Below are positions 1 through 11,397 of a stretch of 64,000 bases of DNA, in pieces. Positions within the stretch are counted from its first letter, which is position 1. The number at the start of each line of letters is the position of its first letter. Origin of the DNA: Gigantopelta aegis. Its lineage: Eukaryota; Mollusca; Gastropoda; Neomphalida; Peltospiridae. The stretch spans positions 35,957,550-36,021,549 of the forward strand of contig NC_054711.1 of the NCBI RefSeq assembly GCF_016097555.1, written 5' to 3'. Under the pieces are notes generated by a model, which did not search any database, had not been told where the DNA came from, and was given only the letters and a program-made list of their open reading frames with translations. The translations under genes were made by a program, and so were the position numbers.

Positions 1-754
1 TTTAGTTAATCTACAAACCTGTAACACATTTCAATAAAGTTACAATTGAGTGAAACAAGAGTCTGTGACTTTAAAATGGTGAAATACCCTCTAAAAATAG
101 ACTAAAACTCGACTCCATAACTGTTACTTCTCAGACGCACGTGCGTTTTTAAAAATATGAAAAATGCATTTTGTGATATTAAAAACACCAGGATGACCAA
201 AAACATTTCGAATGTACGGACATTGATAATCTAAACCATAAAATCTAAGTAAAGTATGATTTCAGTTATTAAAAACGGCTATAATAACTACGCCATTACT
301 GTTACGGATACCGATAGCTTATCACAATGGGCCAAATCCACTAAGCGTGTCACGTGTACATGTCTTATTTGCGTGTAATTACATACATTTATAATGCTTA
401 AACATCGGCGTACATTCGGTCCAATATGATTCCAATATGATTTGATAACAGTAATTATCGTTTTGAAAGTTTCGCAGATCGACACGGTTACAATTGGTAA
501 CTTAAAGTGGATTTTTTTTTTTAATGAATTGTATATTAACAACGAAATGTAGTACTTATAGCACGCCTTTTGGTCGTAAAGAACGGGAATCAAATTGCTG
601 TGACGTCACCAACTACACTGAAAGAGGTGACGTATCACGATCCGTAACAGAGTGTGGTTGTGAAATCTCTCTGATATCAGTTACTACGCGACTTGTACAG
701 ACACCTCACCACCATTCCCAGTACCGTTAGGTTATACTTCCGCTCAATATAATC
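1..754. other. AT-rich sequence, no gene seen
   Basis: I see no convincing coding sequence here. Short open frames lack codon structure or any recognisable motif. Positions about 187-260 resemble one arm of the palindromic TA-flanked elements at 40947 and 51293, including a GACATTGATA core followed by CTAAAC, so part of this stretch is probably an old element relic. A TGACGTCA site lies near 600-607, but without other promoter signals. Confidence 0.5.
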
Positions 755-1212
755 CTGTTAGGAAATCTCAATCTGATTAAAATTAGCTCTATTGGTCTAC
801 CAGTAGATCTAACAGCATTGCGTGGACTCCCATGTCCAGGTGACAATTTAAATATCGACCAATTACACTTCGCCTTTTATAGCGTTATTCGGTGAGCATA
901 CACATTCTAAAAATATCGGGCGAGACTATTTATGCAATAGGCGAACTTGTTGGTTTATTTCAACATTAAAAAACAAGGGGAAAGTGCAGTAATAAACTCT
1001 GGATTACCGTATACTAGTATAAATAGATTTTATGGCTATACCATCAGGGTTTTTTTTTCGTCTTGAAACGAATTTTATATAAAATTTTATATTGCAATTA
1101 GTTTGAATGAAAGGTCAACTGGACATGAACTCCAACGGGGTGCTGTTAGATCCACATGTAATAGTAATTAACCAGTGGAGCTAATTTTAATTAGATTGTA
1201 GGAATTCCTTGC
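755..1212. mobile_element. Non-autonomous DNA transposon with long imperfect TIRs
   Basis: The two ends (about 755-850 and 1112-1212) are reverse complements with mismatches and small gaps. Both carry GATTAAAATTAGCTC or its complement, then an AGATCTAACAGCA / TGCTGTTAGATC pair, then a CATGTCCAG / CTGGACATG pair. No transposase frame lies between the arms. A fragment with the same TTAAAATTAGCTC core lies near 45660-45690. The family is not assigned; this is a MITE-like element by structure. Exact ends are uncertain by several bases. Confidence 0.7.
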
Positions 1213-1965
1213 AAAAATTAATATAAAATACGAAAATGTCTATTCAAATATTTCTTTCATGATTACAAGTTGATATCTGTAGTGTATGTATAAGCCAGTT
1301 GTTTGAAGTTACTTGTTATTGTTATTACTAACTGATAACATGCTGTATGCTGTAAAGTTACGTTTCCATATGTACGTTTTCCGTTGTACGTGTTGCGTGA
1401 ATTCGCGTGTTGAGCGTTTCCACAAACCAGTACTACCCGAGTGGGTATATTTATCCGGAAAGACAGACTGACAGAAATTCATTTCGAAAGGGCTGTTGTT
1501 CTAATAGAGCAGTATACCAGTGGATCATTATATTAGGATTGCTTACCTCCAACCCTTTTCCATACATTTGGTATATAACTATGCCAATATATTTCCATGT
1601 TTGCATTTATGGCGTCCATTTTGTATTTACGGCAGCCATTTTTATGACTATTTTGGATTTTTGGTAGATATAACGACTCTGTATATTGGCTGGTTGGTCC
1701 AATGGATTCTGTGACCCCACAAACATGGGTATAGCCTCTAAAATCACGACTCTGTGTGCATCGAGGGCCGACATATGGTAAAAAACGGTTTTGGATGGCG
1801 GCCATTTTAAAAAAACGGCTATACTATTTTTTCACCAGCACATTTTTCGGGTTTATGCACCTTGAGGATGTCAAGGAAGGGTTTTTGAACACATTGATAC
1901 CACACAACCTTTTACTTTTACAGCATCCCATGTCAGGTTCGCCCAACAAATGGGGTTTGGCTCCT
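1213..1965. other. No gene seen; degenerate repetitive sequence
   Basis: Open frames near 1407-1805 overlap on both strands and show no domain. The repeated ATGGCGxCCATTTT motifs at about 1609-1640 and 1796-1806 suggest an old interspersed repeat rather than an exon. Confidence 0.4.
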
Positions 1966-2096
1966 TGGCTAAATGCTAATATAAGTAAACGTTGTTATCC
2001 AGATTTGGGTATTTTTATTTTAATTCGGGAAAAAATCAGTCTCCCTCTACCCCCCCCCCCCCCCCCCCCCCCCCAACCGTACGCCTATGTTCCTAT
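1966..2096. mobile_element. Fragment of a TIR element ending in CCGTACGCCTATG
   Basis: This is the right-hand part of the repeat also present at 11827-12172 and 52028-52460. Shared words are GTTGTTATCCAGATTTGGG, TTTAATTCGG and the terminal GTACGCCTATG. The left part is absent. A run of about 25 C residues (2050-2074) has grown where the other copies read a short C-rich stretch. Confidence 0.6.
2050..2074 (+). repeat. Poly-C tract
   Basis: Uninterrupted C run inside the TIR-element fragment. Its exact length is likely to be unreliable in sequencing. Confidence 0.9.
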
Positions 2097-2451
2097 GGGC
2101 CTGCTTGTTTCTATTTAATACATTATACCGTTAATTAACAACAAAGAGTTGAAATGGAGATTACTACAGGTTTGCGTGACCGATTTTAAAGGTAGTTTAC
2201 CAACTTTCTATCGGCGTGCATCAATCTGTGTTTGGGAGATATGAGTATGCTGCCTGTTTTTTAACCATTCAGTTTATTACACGTAGGTTCGAATCCCGCC
2301 ATGTCGTGTTTATAGCTATCATTAGTTTATTATTGTCCTGTTACGTCACATGATGTTGTTTGTGTTAAAAAAAAAGAAGATATTTCGTCATTTGAATGTG
2401 TGATAAAGAAATATACGACAAAAGTGTTCTTGTTTTTCTCTTTATTTGTCA

Positions 2452-2708
2452 CATTTCATTTCATTTCAACTTATTTTCTTGCTCATATCCAATTAAGGTT
2501 CAAGCACGCTATCCTGGGCTCACACCTCAGCTATCTGGGCTGTCTGTCCAGGACAGTGGGTTAGTTGTTTGTGGTTAGTGAAAGAGAAGAGGGTGTAGTG
2601 GTCTTACCCACCTTTTGAGTCGTTAAAACTCGCTCTGGGTGGGAGCCGGTACCGGGCTGCGAACACAGTACCTACCAGCCTGTAGTCCGATGACTTAACA
2701 ACCGGTTA
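2452..2708 (-). mobile_element. tRNA-derived SINE, type 2 head (minus strand)
   Basis: Read on the minus strand, the element starts near 2708 with a decayed tRNA-like head, runs through CCGGTACCGGCTCCCACCC and ends near 2452 in CCTTAATTGGATATGAGCA and a short ATGAA-rich tail. The copy at 16015-16215 keeps a better pol III promoter (A box TGGCGCAGTGG, B box GGTTCGAAGCC). The middle of this element (about 2510-2660) is the closest relative in the window to the 146-bp satellite at 52825. Confidence 0.8.
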
Positions 2709-3195
2709 ATTGTTACAAAGCCTGTTCTCTTGAGAAGTGCAGTTCACCCACGCAGACATCAGATTCGACGAATTCTATTGTTTGAAACCAACATTCGTGA
2801 CAGACGGACATCAATAATATTAATGCCTTGTTCTTTTTAACTAGATCACGGCATATCGTAACTTGAAATTGCAATATCTCTACAAATATTGTTTATCGTA
2901 AGTGATCGTTACTAACACTGGACATCGTAAGTGATCGTTACGGAGATTGGGCGTCGTAATTGATCGTGTTAACAGTGGAATGAGTCAACAAGTGTTTGAG
3001 TTATTTATCTGGTGGTAGGTCTCATCTTTCTGTATGAAGTGTAAATTGGTCTCGTCATCCTGTGAAGCCTACAGTGATGCAGTGTTAGATGAACGGCGCG
3101 GTGATCGATCGATCGATCTGCAGGCCTTTTTCTCTACACTCCATCTTACTTCAGCCAATCAACAATCTGACATGTGCTCACATTCATAGAAAGTT
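2709..3195. other. No gene seen
   Basis: No coding signal. A short direct repeat of ATCGTAAGTGATCGTTAC occurs at about 2896-2912 and 2924-2941, with a third decayed copy near 2952. At 3106-3119 GATC is repeated. Confidence 0.4.
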
Positions 3196-3352
3196 CAAGC
3201 ACGTCTGTCCTGGGCACAACTCCGGGTTTGCGCTGGAAATGTGTTAGACGGGAGGAAGCTTGTCATCTGTAGCCTGGTGGTGGGGCATGGTTCGATGGTT
3301 TGAAGGCTCGCGTGAATTGCGATGGTTCACAGGATCAACCCCACAAACATAT

Positions 3353-3534
3353 ACAGAGACAGACAGACAGATACACAAACACACAGACAGACAGATAGAC
3401 AGACACACAGAGAGACATACAGACAGACACACAGACAGAGACAGACAGACACACAGAGACAGACAGACAGACACATACACACGCGCGCACACAAACATCA
3501 CACACACACACACACACACACACATAACACACAT
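3353..3534 (+). repeat. Microsatellite: CAGA- then CA-rich
   Basis: Irregular (ACAGAC)n and (CA)n tract leading straight into the 112-bp array, whose unit also contains a CA-rich part. The long open frames on both strands here are low-complexity artefacts. Confidence 0.9.
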
Positions 3535-5097
3535 ATACTATTAGTTACTCGGGTTTTTGACAGGGCGTACGGAATTGTACGCCACTCCAAACTCTGTATA
3601 TCCCGAGGTGCAGGGACACACACACATATGCACACATAACACACATATACTATTAGTTACTCGGGTTTTTGACAGGGCGTACGGAATTGTACGCCACTCC
3701 AAACTCTGTATATCCCGATGTGCAGGGACACACACACATATACACACATAACACACATATACTATTAGTTACTCGGGTTTTTGACAGGGCGTACGGAATT
3801 GTACGCCACTCCAAACTCTGTATATCCCGAGGTGCAGGGACACACACACATATACACACATAACACACATATACTATTAGTTACTCGGGTTTTTGACAGG
3901 GCGTACGGAATTGTACGCCACTCCAAACTCAGTATATCCCGAGGTGCAGGGACACACACACATATACACACATAACACACATATTCTATTAGTTACTCGG
4001 GTTTTTGACAGGGCGTACGGAATTGTACGCCACTCCAAACTCTGTATATCCCGATGTGCAGGGACACACACACATATACACACATAACACACATATACTA
4101 TTAGTTACTCGGGTTTTTGACAGGGCGTACGGAATTGTACGCCACTCCAAACTTTGTATATCCCGAGGTGCAGGGACACACACACATATGCACACATAAC
4201 ACACATATACTATTAGTTACTCGGGTTTTTGACAGGGCGTACGGAATTGTACGCCACTCCAAACTCTGTATATATCCCGATGTGCAGGGACACACACACA
4301 TATACACACATAACACACATATACTATTAGTTACTCGGGTTTTTGACAGGGCGTACGGAATTGTACGCCACTCCAAACTCTGTATATCCCGATGTGCAGG
4401 GACACACACACATATACACACATAACACACATATACTATTAGTTACTCGGGTTTTTGACAGGGCGTACGGAATTGTACGCCACTCCAAACTCTGTATATC
4501 CCGAGGTGCAGGGACACACACACATATACACACATAACACACATATACTATTAGTTACTCGGGTTTTTGACAGGGCGTACGGAATTGTACGCCACTCCAA
4601 ACTCAGTATATCCCGAGGTGCAGGGACACACACACATATACACACATAACACACATATTCTATTAGTTACTCGGGTTTTTGACAGGGCGTACGGAATTGT
4701 ACGCCACTCCAAACTCTGTATATCCCGATGTGCAGGGACACACACACATATACACACATAACACACATATACTATTAGTTACTCGGGTTTTTGACAGGGC
4801 GTACGGAATTGTACGCCACTCCAAACTTTGTATATCCCGAGGTGCAGGGACACACACACATATACACACATAACACACATATACTATTACTTACTCGGGT
4901 TTTTGACAGGGCGTACGGAATTGTACGCCACTCCAAACTCTGTATATCCCGATGTGCAGGGACACACACACATATACACACATAACACACATATACTATT
5001 AGGTACTCGGGTTTTTGACAGGGCGTACGGAATTGTACGCCACTCCAAACTCTGTATATCCCGATGTGCAGGGACACACAAACATATACACACATAA
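3533..5097 (+). repeat. 112-bp tandem array, about 14 copies
   Basis: Each unit contains CTATTAGTTACTCGGGTTTT, the hairpin-capable GGCGTACGGAATTGTACGCC, TGTATATCCCGA and a CA-rich tail. Spacing is 112 bp except one unit carrying an extra TA. Diagnostic variants (for example the change to CTCAGTATATC at about 3930 and 4604) recur 674 bp apart, so a six-unit block was itself duplicated. Because 112 is not a multiple of 3, the many 64-71-residue frames are merely one unit each and are not genes. Confidence 0.95.
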
Positions 5098-5390
5098 CTA
5101 GAGGACATTGATTAATTAACCATCAGTTATTGGATGTCAAACATTTGGTAATTTGTATACGTAGTCTTCAGTGGAAACCCGCTACATGTTTCCACTAGCA
5201 ACATGGGATCTTTTATATGCATTTTATCACAGACAAGACAGCACATACCACTGTCTTTGATAATCAAATCACGGGGCCCTGATTGGGAGGGGGAAAAGCA
5301 CAATCAGTGAATAAGTCCACTGAGGGGGTTGGATCTAGCGATCTCAAGCACCTCAAGTTAGAGTTTAGACAGAACGGTAGGTCATAATGC
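5098..5390 (-). mobile_element. SINE, type 1 body with B tail (minus), decayed
   Basis: It abuts the 112-bp array. It carries TTGATTAATTAACCATCAG, TATTGGATGTCAAACATTTG and GAAACCCGCTACATG in the order expected for a minus-strand B-tail SINE. The head side is degenerate and the extreme tail is missing, perhaps replaced by array expansion. Confidence 0.7.
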
Positions 5391-5545
5391 TGTATCGCAG
5401 GGTCGTGATGGTATCGGCGGGGAAACGTGACTCAAAGTGTAAATGTTGATCTGCATATTTCATGTGGTTATTTGTTTCAAACATTACATTATTTGTAGTT
5501 CCCATAGATTTCTTTCCTACCCAAATATGTGAGCGATTTTCTATA

Positions 5546-6110
5546 ACGTAGCCCAGTGGTAAAGCGCTCGATCTCTGTCGGTTGGCCCATTTGGACTATT
5601 TCTTGCTCCAGCCTGTGCACCACTACTGGTATATCAAAGGCCGTGGTATGTGCTACCCTGTCTATGGGATGGTGCATAAAACGATCCCCTGTTACTAATG
5701 GAAAAATGTAGCGGGTTTCCTCTCTAAGACTATGTGTCAACAATTACTAAATATTTGACATCCAATAGCCAAAGATTAATAAATCAATGTGCTCTAGTGG
5801 TGTCGTTAAACAAACCAAACTTTATAAAAGATCCCTTGTTATTAATGGGAAAATGTAGCGGGTTTCCACTTTAAGACAATATGTCAAAATTTCCAAATGT
5901 TTGACATCCAATAGCCAATGATTAATAAATCAATGTGCTCTAGTGGTGTCGTTAAACAAAACAAACTTTATAAAAGATCCCTTGCTACTAATGGGAAAAT
6001 GTAGCGGCTTTCCACTCTAAGACTATATGTCAAAATTACCAAATGTTTGACATCCAATATCCAATGATTAATAAATCAATGTGCTCTAGTGGTGTCGTTG
6101 AACAAAACAA
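5546..6110 (+). mobile_element. SINE with B tail present three times in tandem
   Basis: The tRNA-like head starts at GTAGCCCAGTGGTAAAGCG (A-box like). The body GTATATCAAAGGCCGTGG is followed by a tail running from ATAAAA-GATCCC to GTGTCGTTAAACAAA. The tail module then repeats twice more with a 146-bp spacing (AAAGATCCC near 5675, 5827 and 5973). Tandem duplication of only the 3' end is unusual for a SINE. Confidence 0.85.
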
Positions 6111-6147
6111 ATTGTTTTTGTTCCTATGACTTTCATTCCTATATAGC

Positions 6148-6712
6148 CAGTGCACCACGACTGGTATATCGAAGGCCGTGGTATATACTACCTTGTCGGT
6201 GGGTTGGTGCATATAAAAGATCCTTTGCTGCTAATCGGAAAGAGTAGCCTATGAAGTGGCAACATCGGGTTTTCTCTCCCAATATCTGTGGTCCTTAACC
6301 ATATGTTTAACGCCATATAATAGTAAATAGCATGTGTTGAAAGAAGGAAATGTTTTATTTAACGACGCACTCAACACATTTTATTTACGGTTATATGGCG
6401 TCAGACATATGGTTAAAGACCACACATATATTAAGAGGAAACCAACTGTCGCCACTCATGGGCTACTCTTTTTGATTAGCAGCAAGGGATATTTGATATG
6501 CACTATCCCACAGACAGGATAGTACATATCACGGCCTTTGTTACACCAGTTGTGGAGCATTGGCTGGAACGAGAAATAGTCCAATGGGTTCACCGACGGG
6601 GATCGATCCTGGACCGACCGCGCATCAAGCGAACGCTTTACTACTGGGCTACGTTCCGCCGCTAACCTGTCTAGAGTGTGTCGTTAAATAAAACATTTCT
6701 TTCTGTCTTTCA
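6148..6712 (+). mobile_element. 5'-truncated SINE, A tail, split by another SINE
   Basis: The first part (6148-6340) runs from AGCCAGTGCACCACGACTGG to GTGTTGA. The missing end, GAGTGTGTCGTTAAATAAAA, resumes at about 6674. The 6341-6662 interval is a minus-strand SINE inserted in the tail. The element lacks the tRNA head. Confidence 0.8.
6341..6662 (-). mobile_element. SINE, type 1 head, A tail (minus), nested
   Basis: The complete order on the minus strand is head (GTAGCCCAGTAGTAAAGCG, GGATCGATCC box-B-like), body, then GACGCCATATAACCGTAAAT and CGTCGTTAAATAAAACATTT. It is inserted in the tail of the SINE at 6148-6712. Confidence 0.85.
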
Positions 6713-7625
6713 TTGCTTCATTTTACACGAGAACCAGCTCATGGGCTGTTTTGACTTTGTCACGTCAACCAGATTCCAACAAACGAGAAGCGTCTGGGTG
6801 TGTTAATTACTATTAGAAGGAAAACAAGGTAATGTTTTTTTGATGGTACCCCGCACATTTTAAACTATGGCTGTTTTGTGTCTATATAATGGGGAGAGGA
6901 CCGCTGCCGTTATATAGAGAATAATACATGAGTGGCGGTTAGATACCATTTATCTCACAACGAGTTGTTCTAAAATGTATCTAACGGATACAAATGTATT
7001 ATTCTATTTCTTACATATCCCTAAAAACCAGGTTTTAAGCAAATTTTAACATCTCTTTCGACTAAAAAATATTTACAACCCTTTGCACTTGTAGCTGACT
7101 TGTAGCCTCACAGACACACGATTGCCAGGTTAACTATACGTCACAGTGTAATCGATTTCCACCATGCTGGGTTTTTTTTTTAATGGGACGTATGGCATTG
7201 GTGACCTGGTCATCACCTAGGAGTAGCCAGTCGTATGTCTTAAAATTGTTAACACACGTACGTGTGTAAACAACTATGTGTTATCAAAAACAACGCATGG
7301 TGTTCTCACCAACGGATGTATAAGAAATGGGATATTCACACTTATTACTAGCAAAGTAGTTTTTATTTTATTTTTAGTCGTTTTAGATGGGAGTGACAGA
7401 CTTGACAGCTGCGGTGGCAGTACTCATGACGGATGTCACCGGTGGCGCAGGATATGCTCATCTTTCGAGAACACCTGATATCATCACTGTTTTGAGATGT
7501 GATTCAAATGAGTGCATGTCATCACAGCTGTACTTAATACTACTTATTCCAATTAGCTCTGTCGTGATTTTTTTTAATTTTTTTTTTATTTAGTAAACTA
7601 GTTTGGGAGTGGCAGTCCACTTTGT
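6713..7625. other. No gene seen
   Basis: AT-rich sequence without domains or strong splice and start context. Short frames near 7278-7593 have no recognisable product. Confidence 0.4.
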
Positions 7626-7627
7626 GG

Positions 7628-7992
7628 GAATGAATGAATGAATATTTAACGACACCCCAGCACGAAAAATACATCGAATTTTACTCTAAACTTCAGTTTG
7701 TGCTGTATTGGCCATTCTCAAAGAGAATGTTACACCCCTGCACCACGGTGAGGTTACAGCACGCGCAGGGGCCTCTTTGTGGGATGGTACGTATAAAAGA
7801 TACCTTGCTACCAATGGAAAACAATTAGCGGGTTTCCTCTTTATGACTATGTGCTGGGTGTCGTTAAACATTCATTCATTCATTTATTCATTCATTCTCT
7901 ATGAATATATTCCACAATTACCAAATGTTTGACATTCAATAGACGATGGTTAATAAATCAATGAGCTCTAGTGGTGTAGTTAAAGAAAACAA
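7628..7992. mobile_element. Composite of nested SINE pieces (C and B tails)
   Basis: From left to right: a minus-strand C-type SINE (TTTAACGACACCCCAGCAC to GTAACCTCACCGTGG in reverse, about 7628-7770); plus-strand SINE body (GGGATGGTACGTATAAAAG to GTGTCGTTAAACATTCATT, about 7771-7895); then a plus-strand B tail (ACCAAATGTTTGACATTC to about 7992). The exact order of insertions is unclear. Confidence 0.65.
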
Positions 7993-8492
7993 ATTTTAAC
8001 TTGTTTATAGGCAGGCATATGTATCAGTCTTTGAAATATCAGTACAGGTTTTAATCAAATAGGTTGATCCACCGGACGAGAATCGATCCTGCGATCCATT
8101 GTACTTCCAGCGAGTCGTATGTTGAATAGCACGAAAGTATAGAGATATAGTGCTGCCATTTTGTTCCGTACTTTCCTAAGGTTTATCGATTTTATACAAT
8201 TCAATTTTCGGAACGTTTAAGAGTAACCATTGCGAAAACTATTTCGTGTTATATATGATTGCCGATCCAAAATTTATTTTCAGAAAAAAAAAGAAGAAGA
8301 AAGACTAGATATCAATGATTGATGAGTATAAACTCATAACTTATTCATTCTTGGCAGAATTCATCGTGGATTTTATTACTTTTCACCTCTCACTGTCATA
8401 TACGTCCAGCTTGTTGACAGTGATCTCAAAGGTCTGAGAGAATACTTCTGTGCCAGAACGCTTGCTTGTTTGCATATGCTCGTGTGCGTATA

Positions 8493-9493
8493 CAGTGCTG
8501 TCCGGTGTATCTGCGCACCTAAGCTTTCAAGGACCATTTTCTATGTGAACATTGTGAAATATTTAATAAAATGCGTCTCTCACCAATGAAGAAGTGCATA
8601 ATCTGAAATACACTACAAACTGTTTTATGTCTGTAGTAAATAAACATTTTAAAATGGTGCATAAATAAAGGCACCCCCTTGTATCCAAAACGATTTGCAT
8701 GTCCGGTGATTCGGCGCAGTAGATGTAGATCGTTGACCCCGCTATTTATAAACCGCTCATGACCTCACTTTTAGCCCATAAACGCTACACTGTTGTCCCA
8801 GAATTATTTTAGTACTTTTTTGTTTTGTCTTGTTAAAAATATTACTATGAAAACGAACGATCACATATGACCCATCTCATGATCAGTTTCGGAATCGTTT
8901 TCTCGAGTGGCACAGTACTGCAGATACATACATGTTCATTGTCATGCATGGCTAAGATGCCTACATGGATTTTATTTTTCTCGGGTAGATTGTGCACACA
9001 CGTGGATCTTATTTTGCTTTTATTTTTTACAACAATGTGACAATTGTGAACTGGAATGACTGTCAATTAAGGTGTAAAAGTTTCGTTTTGTTTGCATTTG
9101 CCTGTGTTTTCTTTTTCGGTTTAAATAAAAAAAATAACCCAACAAAAATAATTACATTTATACTGTTTACTATAATTTTAAAAATGCGAGAAAGGTGTTT
9201 TTAGACTGGTTTTAACATTCTTAATATCAATAAGGATGACCTACTTCGCGTTTATAAACACGAAAATAGGTGAATGATTTATTTTGAAATTATTATATAA
9301 TTATTGATAATTCTAAAAAAAAAAAAAATTGAAACCCTTAACAATAAATATGTTGATACTTGATTAACCATTGAAAAAGGAATTGAACTTTAATTCGTTA
9401 AAAACTCCGACAACATGACAACTTCCTAAGCATACTCAAGCAAAATACCAAGTGCGCCGAATCACCGGACGCGCCGATACACCGGACACGGTT
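8493..9493. mobile_element. About 1-kb non-autonomous TIR element
   Basis: The left end reads CTGTCCGGTGTATCTGCGC and the right end GCGCCGATACACCGGACA, near-perfect reverse complements. A second pair, GTCCGGTGATTCGGCGC (8701) and GCGCCGAATCACCGGAC (9454), is internal: it adjoins the terminal repeat on the right but lies 180 bp inside on the left. Flanking GTATAC on both sides may be the target duplication. No transposase motif is present. The superfamily is not assigned. Confidence 0.75.
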
Positions 9494-9504
9494 GTATACA
9501 AAAA

Positions 9505-9772
9505 AAGAAAGTACTCAACACATTGTATTTACGGTTATATCGCGTCAGACATATGGTTAAGGACCACACAGATATTGAGAGAGGAAACCCGCTGTCGCCA
9601 CTTCATGGGCTACTCTTTTCGATTAGCAGCAAGGGATATTTTAGCACATACCATGGCCTTTGATATACCAGTCGTGGTGCACTGGCTGGAACGAGAAATA
9701 GCCCAATGGGGATCGATCCCATATCGACCGCGCATCGAGCGAGTGCTGTACCACTGGGCTACGTCTCGCCCC
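9505..9772 (-). mobile_element. SINE, type 1 head, A tail (minus)
   Basis: It runs from the tail ACTCAACACATTGTATTTAC to the tRNA-like head GGCGAGACGTAGCCCAGTGG in reverse. The extreme tail is lost. It sits between the 1-kb TIR element and the 42-bp array. Confidence 0.85.
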
Positions 9773-10540
9773 CTCCCCCCCCACCCCCGCGTATATACAA
9801 TGTAAGCATGTGCATGACATATGCTCGTGTACGTATATAAAATGTCCACATACGCATGACATACACTCGTGTACGTATATAAAATGTCCACATACGCATG
9901 ACATATACTTGTGTACATATATAAAATGTCCACATACGCATGACATACACTTGTGTACGTATATACAATGTCCACATACACATGACATATGCTGGTGTAC
10001 GTATATACACTGTATACATACGCATGACATATGCTCGTGTACGTATATACACTGTCCACGTACACATGACATATTATGCTCGTGTACGTATATACAATGT
10101 CAACATGTGCATGACATATGCTCGTGCACGTATATACACTGTCCACATACACATGACATATTCTCGTGTACGTATATACAATGTCAACATACGCATGACA
10201 TATACTTGTGTACGTATATACAATGTCCACATACGCATGGCATATACTTGTGTACGTATATACAATGTCCACATACACATGACAGTGCTCGTGTACGTAT
10301 ATACACTGCCCACATACACGACATAGTGCTTGTGTACGTATATACACTGCCCACATACACATGACAGTGCTCGTGTACGTATATACACTGTCCACATGTG
10401 CATGACATAGTGCTCGTGTACGTATATACACTGTGCACATGTACATGACATAGTGCTCGTGTACGTATATACAATGTCCACATACACATGATATAGTGTT
10501 CGTGTACGTATATACAATGTCCACATACACATGATATATA

Positions 10541-10610
10541 CTAATTTGACACCCAATAGCCGATGTATTTTTCGTGCTGGGGTGTCGTTAAACATTCATT
10601 CATCCATTCA
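10541..10610 (+). mobile_element. SINE C tail captured in array, copy 1
   Basis: TTTGACACCCAATAGCCG, then TTCGTGCTGGGGTGTCG and ATTCATTCATCC. This matches the 3' end of the SINE at 62921-63208. No head is present. Confidence 0.8.
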
Positions 10611-10703
10611 TGACATATGCCACTGTACGTATATACAATGTCCACACGCGCATAGCATATGCTCGTGTACGTATATACAATGTCCACATACACATGATAT
10701 ATA

Positions 10704-10773
10704 CTAATTTGACACCCAATAGCCGATGTATTTTTCGTGCTGGGGTGTCGTTAAACATTCATTCATCCATTCA
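10704..10773 (+). mobile_element. SINE C tail captured in array, copy 2
   Basis: Same sequence and same array junctions as the copy at 10541. It therefore arose by array duplication and not by a second insertion. Confidence 0.8.
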
Positions 10774-10882
10774 TGACATATGCTCGTGTACGTATATACA
10801 ATGTTCACATGCGCATGACATATGCTCGTGTACGTATATACAATGTTCACATGCGCATGACATATGCTGGTGTACGTATATG

Positions 10883-11224
10883 CAGGGCTTCTAGAATTTT
10901 ATAAAAATTCACTAGCCATGGGATCAGTGATTTTAAAAATGTACTAGTCATGACTGAAAATTCACTAGTCCTCCTTTAAATAAATACAATTTTACTAATA
11001 GTAATAATCAGATATGTCACCTAAAGAGGAAGACTGAGTTTTAAAATCCTTAAATTGGGGTGGAAGAGGGGGCAGGATATTCATATTTATAAAATATGTA
11101 AATGCAGCATTTCACAAGGGGTTTTTTTTCACTAGCCGTCGGGCTAGTCATAGTAATTATTTACTAGCCCAACACTGAATATTACTAGCCATGGGAGTGG
11201 GACTACCATAATCTAGAAGCGCTG
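10883..11224. mobile_element. hAT-like non-autonomous element inside the 42-bp array
   Basis: It begins CAGGGCTTCTAGA and ends TCTAGAAGCGCTG (12 of 13 inverted matches). Subterminal CACTAGCC / ACTAGCCC words recur. CAGGG/CCCTG-type ends are typical of hAT elements, though the target duplication is not clear because the flanks are the array itself. Confidence 0.7.
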
Positions 11225-11397
11225 TACATGCAATGTCCACATGCGCATGACATATGATCGTGTACCTATATACAATGTCCACATGCGCATGACACATGAT
11301 CGTGTACCTATATACAATGTCCACATGTTATATGTTTTTGCTAATTGAATATAGCACCTGAAATGTACAGTTTCCTTTACAATGACTGGCGGTTTTG

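Larger units (their letters stand above)
9795..11326 (+). repeat. 42-bp tandem array with two kinds of insertion
   Basis: The unit is close to CATGACATATGCTCGTGTAC followed by GTATATACAATGTCCACATACG, 42 bp, so all frames stay open and a 306-residue frame arises on the minus strand. There are roughly 25 units. The array is broken at 10541-10610 and 10704-10773 by a SINE tail (163 bp apart, so copied with the array) and at 10883-11224 by a hAT-like element. Units resume at 11226-11326. Confidence 0.95.

Noticed and set aside
9610-10530. 306-codon minus-strand frame rich in Tyr, Cys and Val
   Set aside because: A by-product of the 42-bp array (14 codons). It runs into a SINE and is equally open in other frames.
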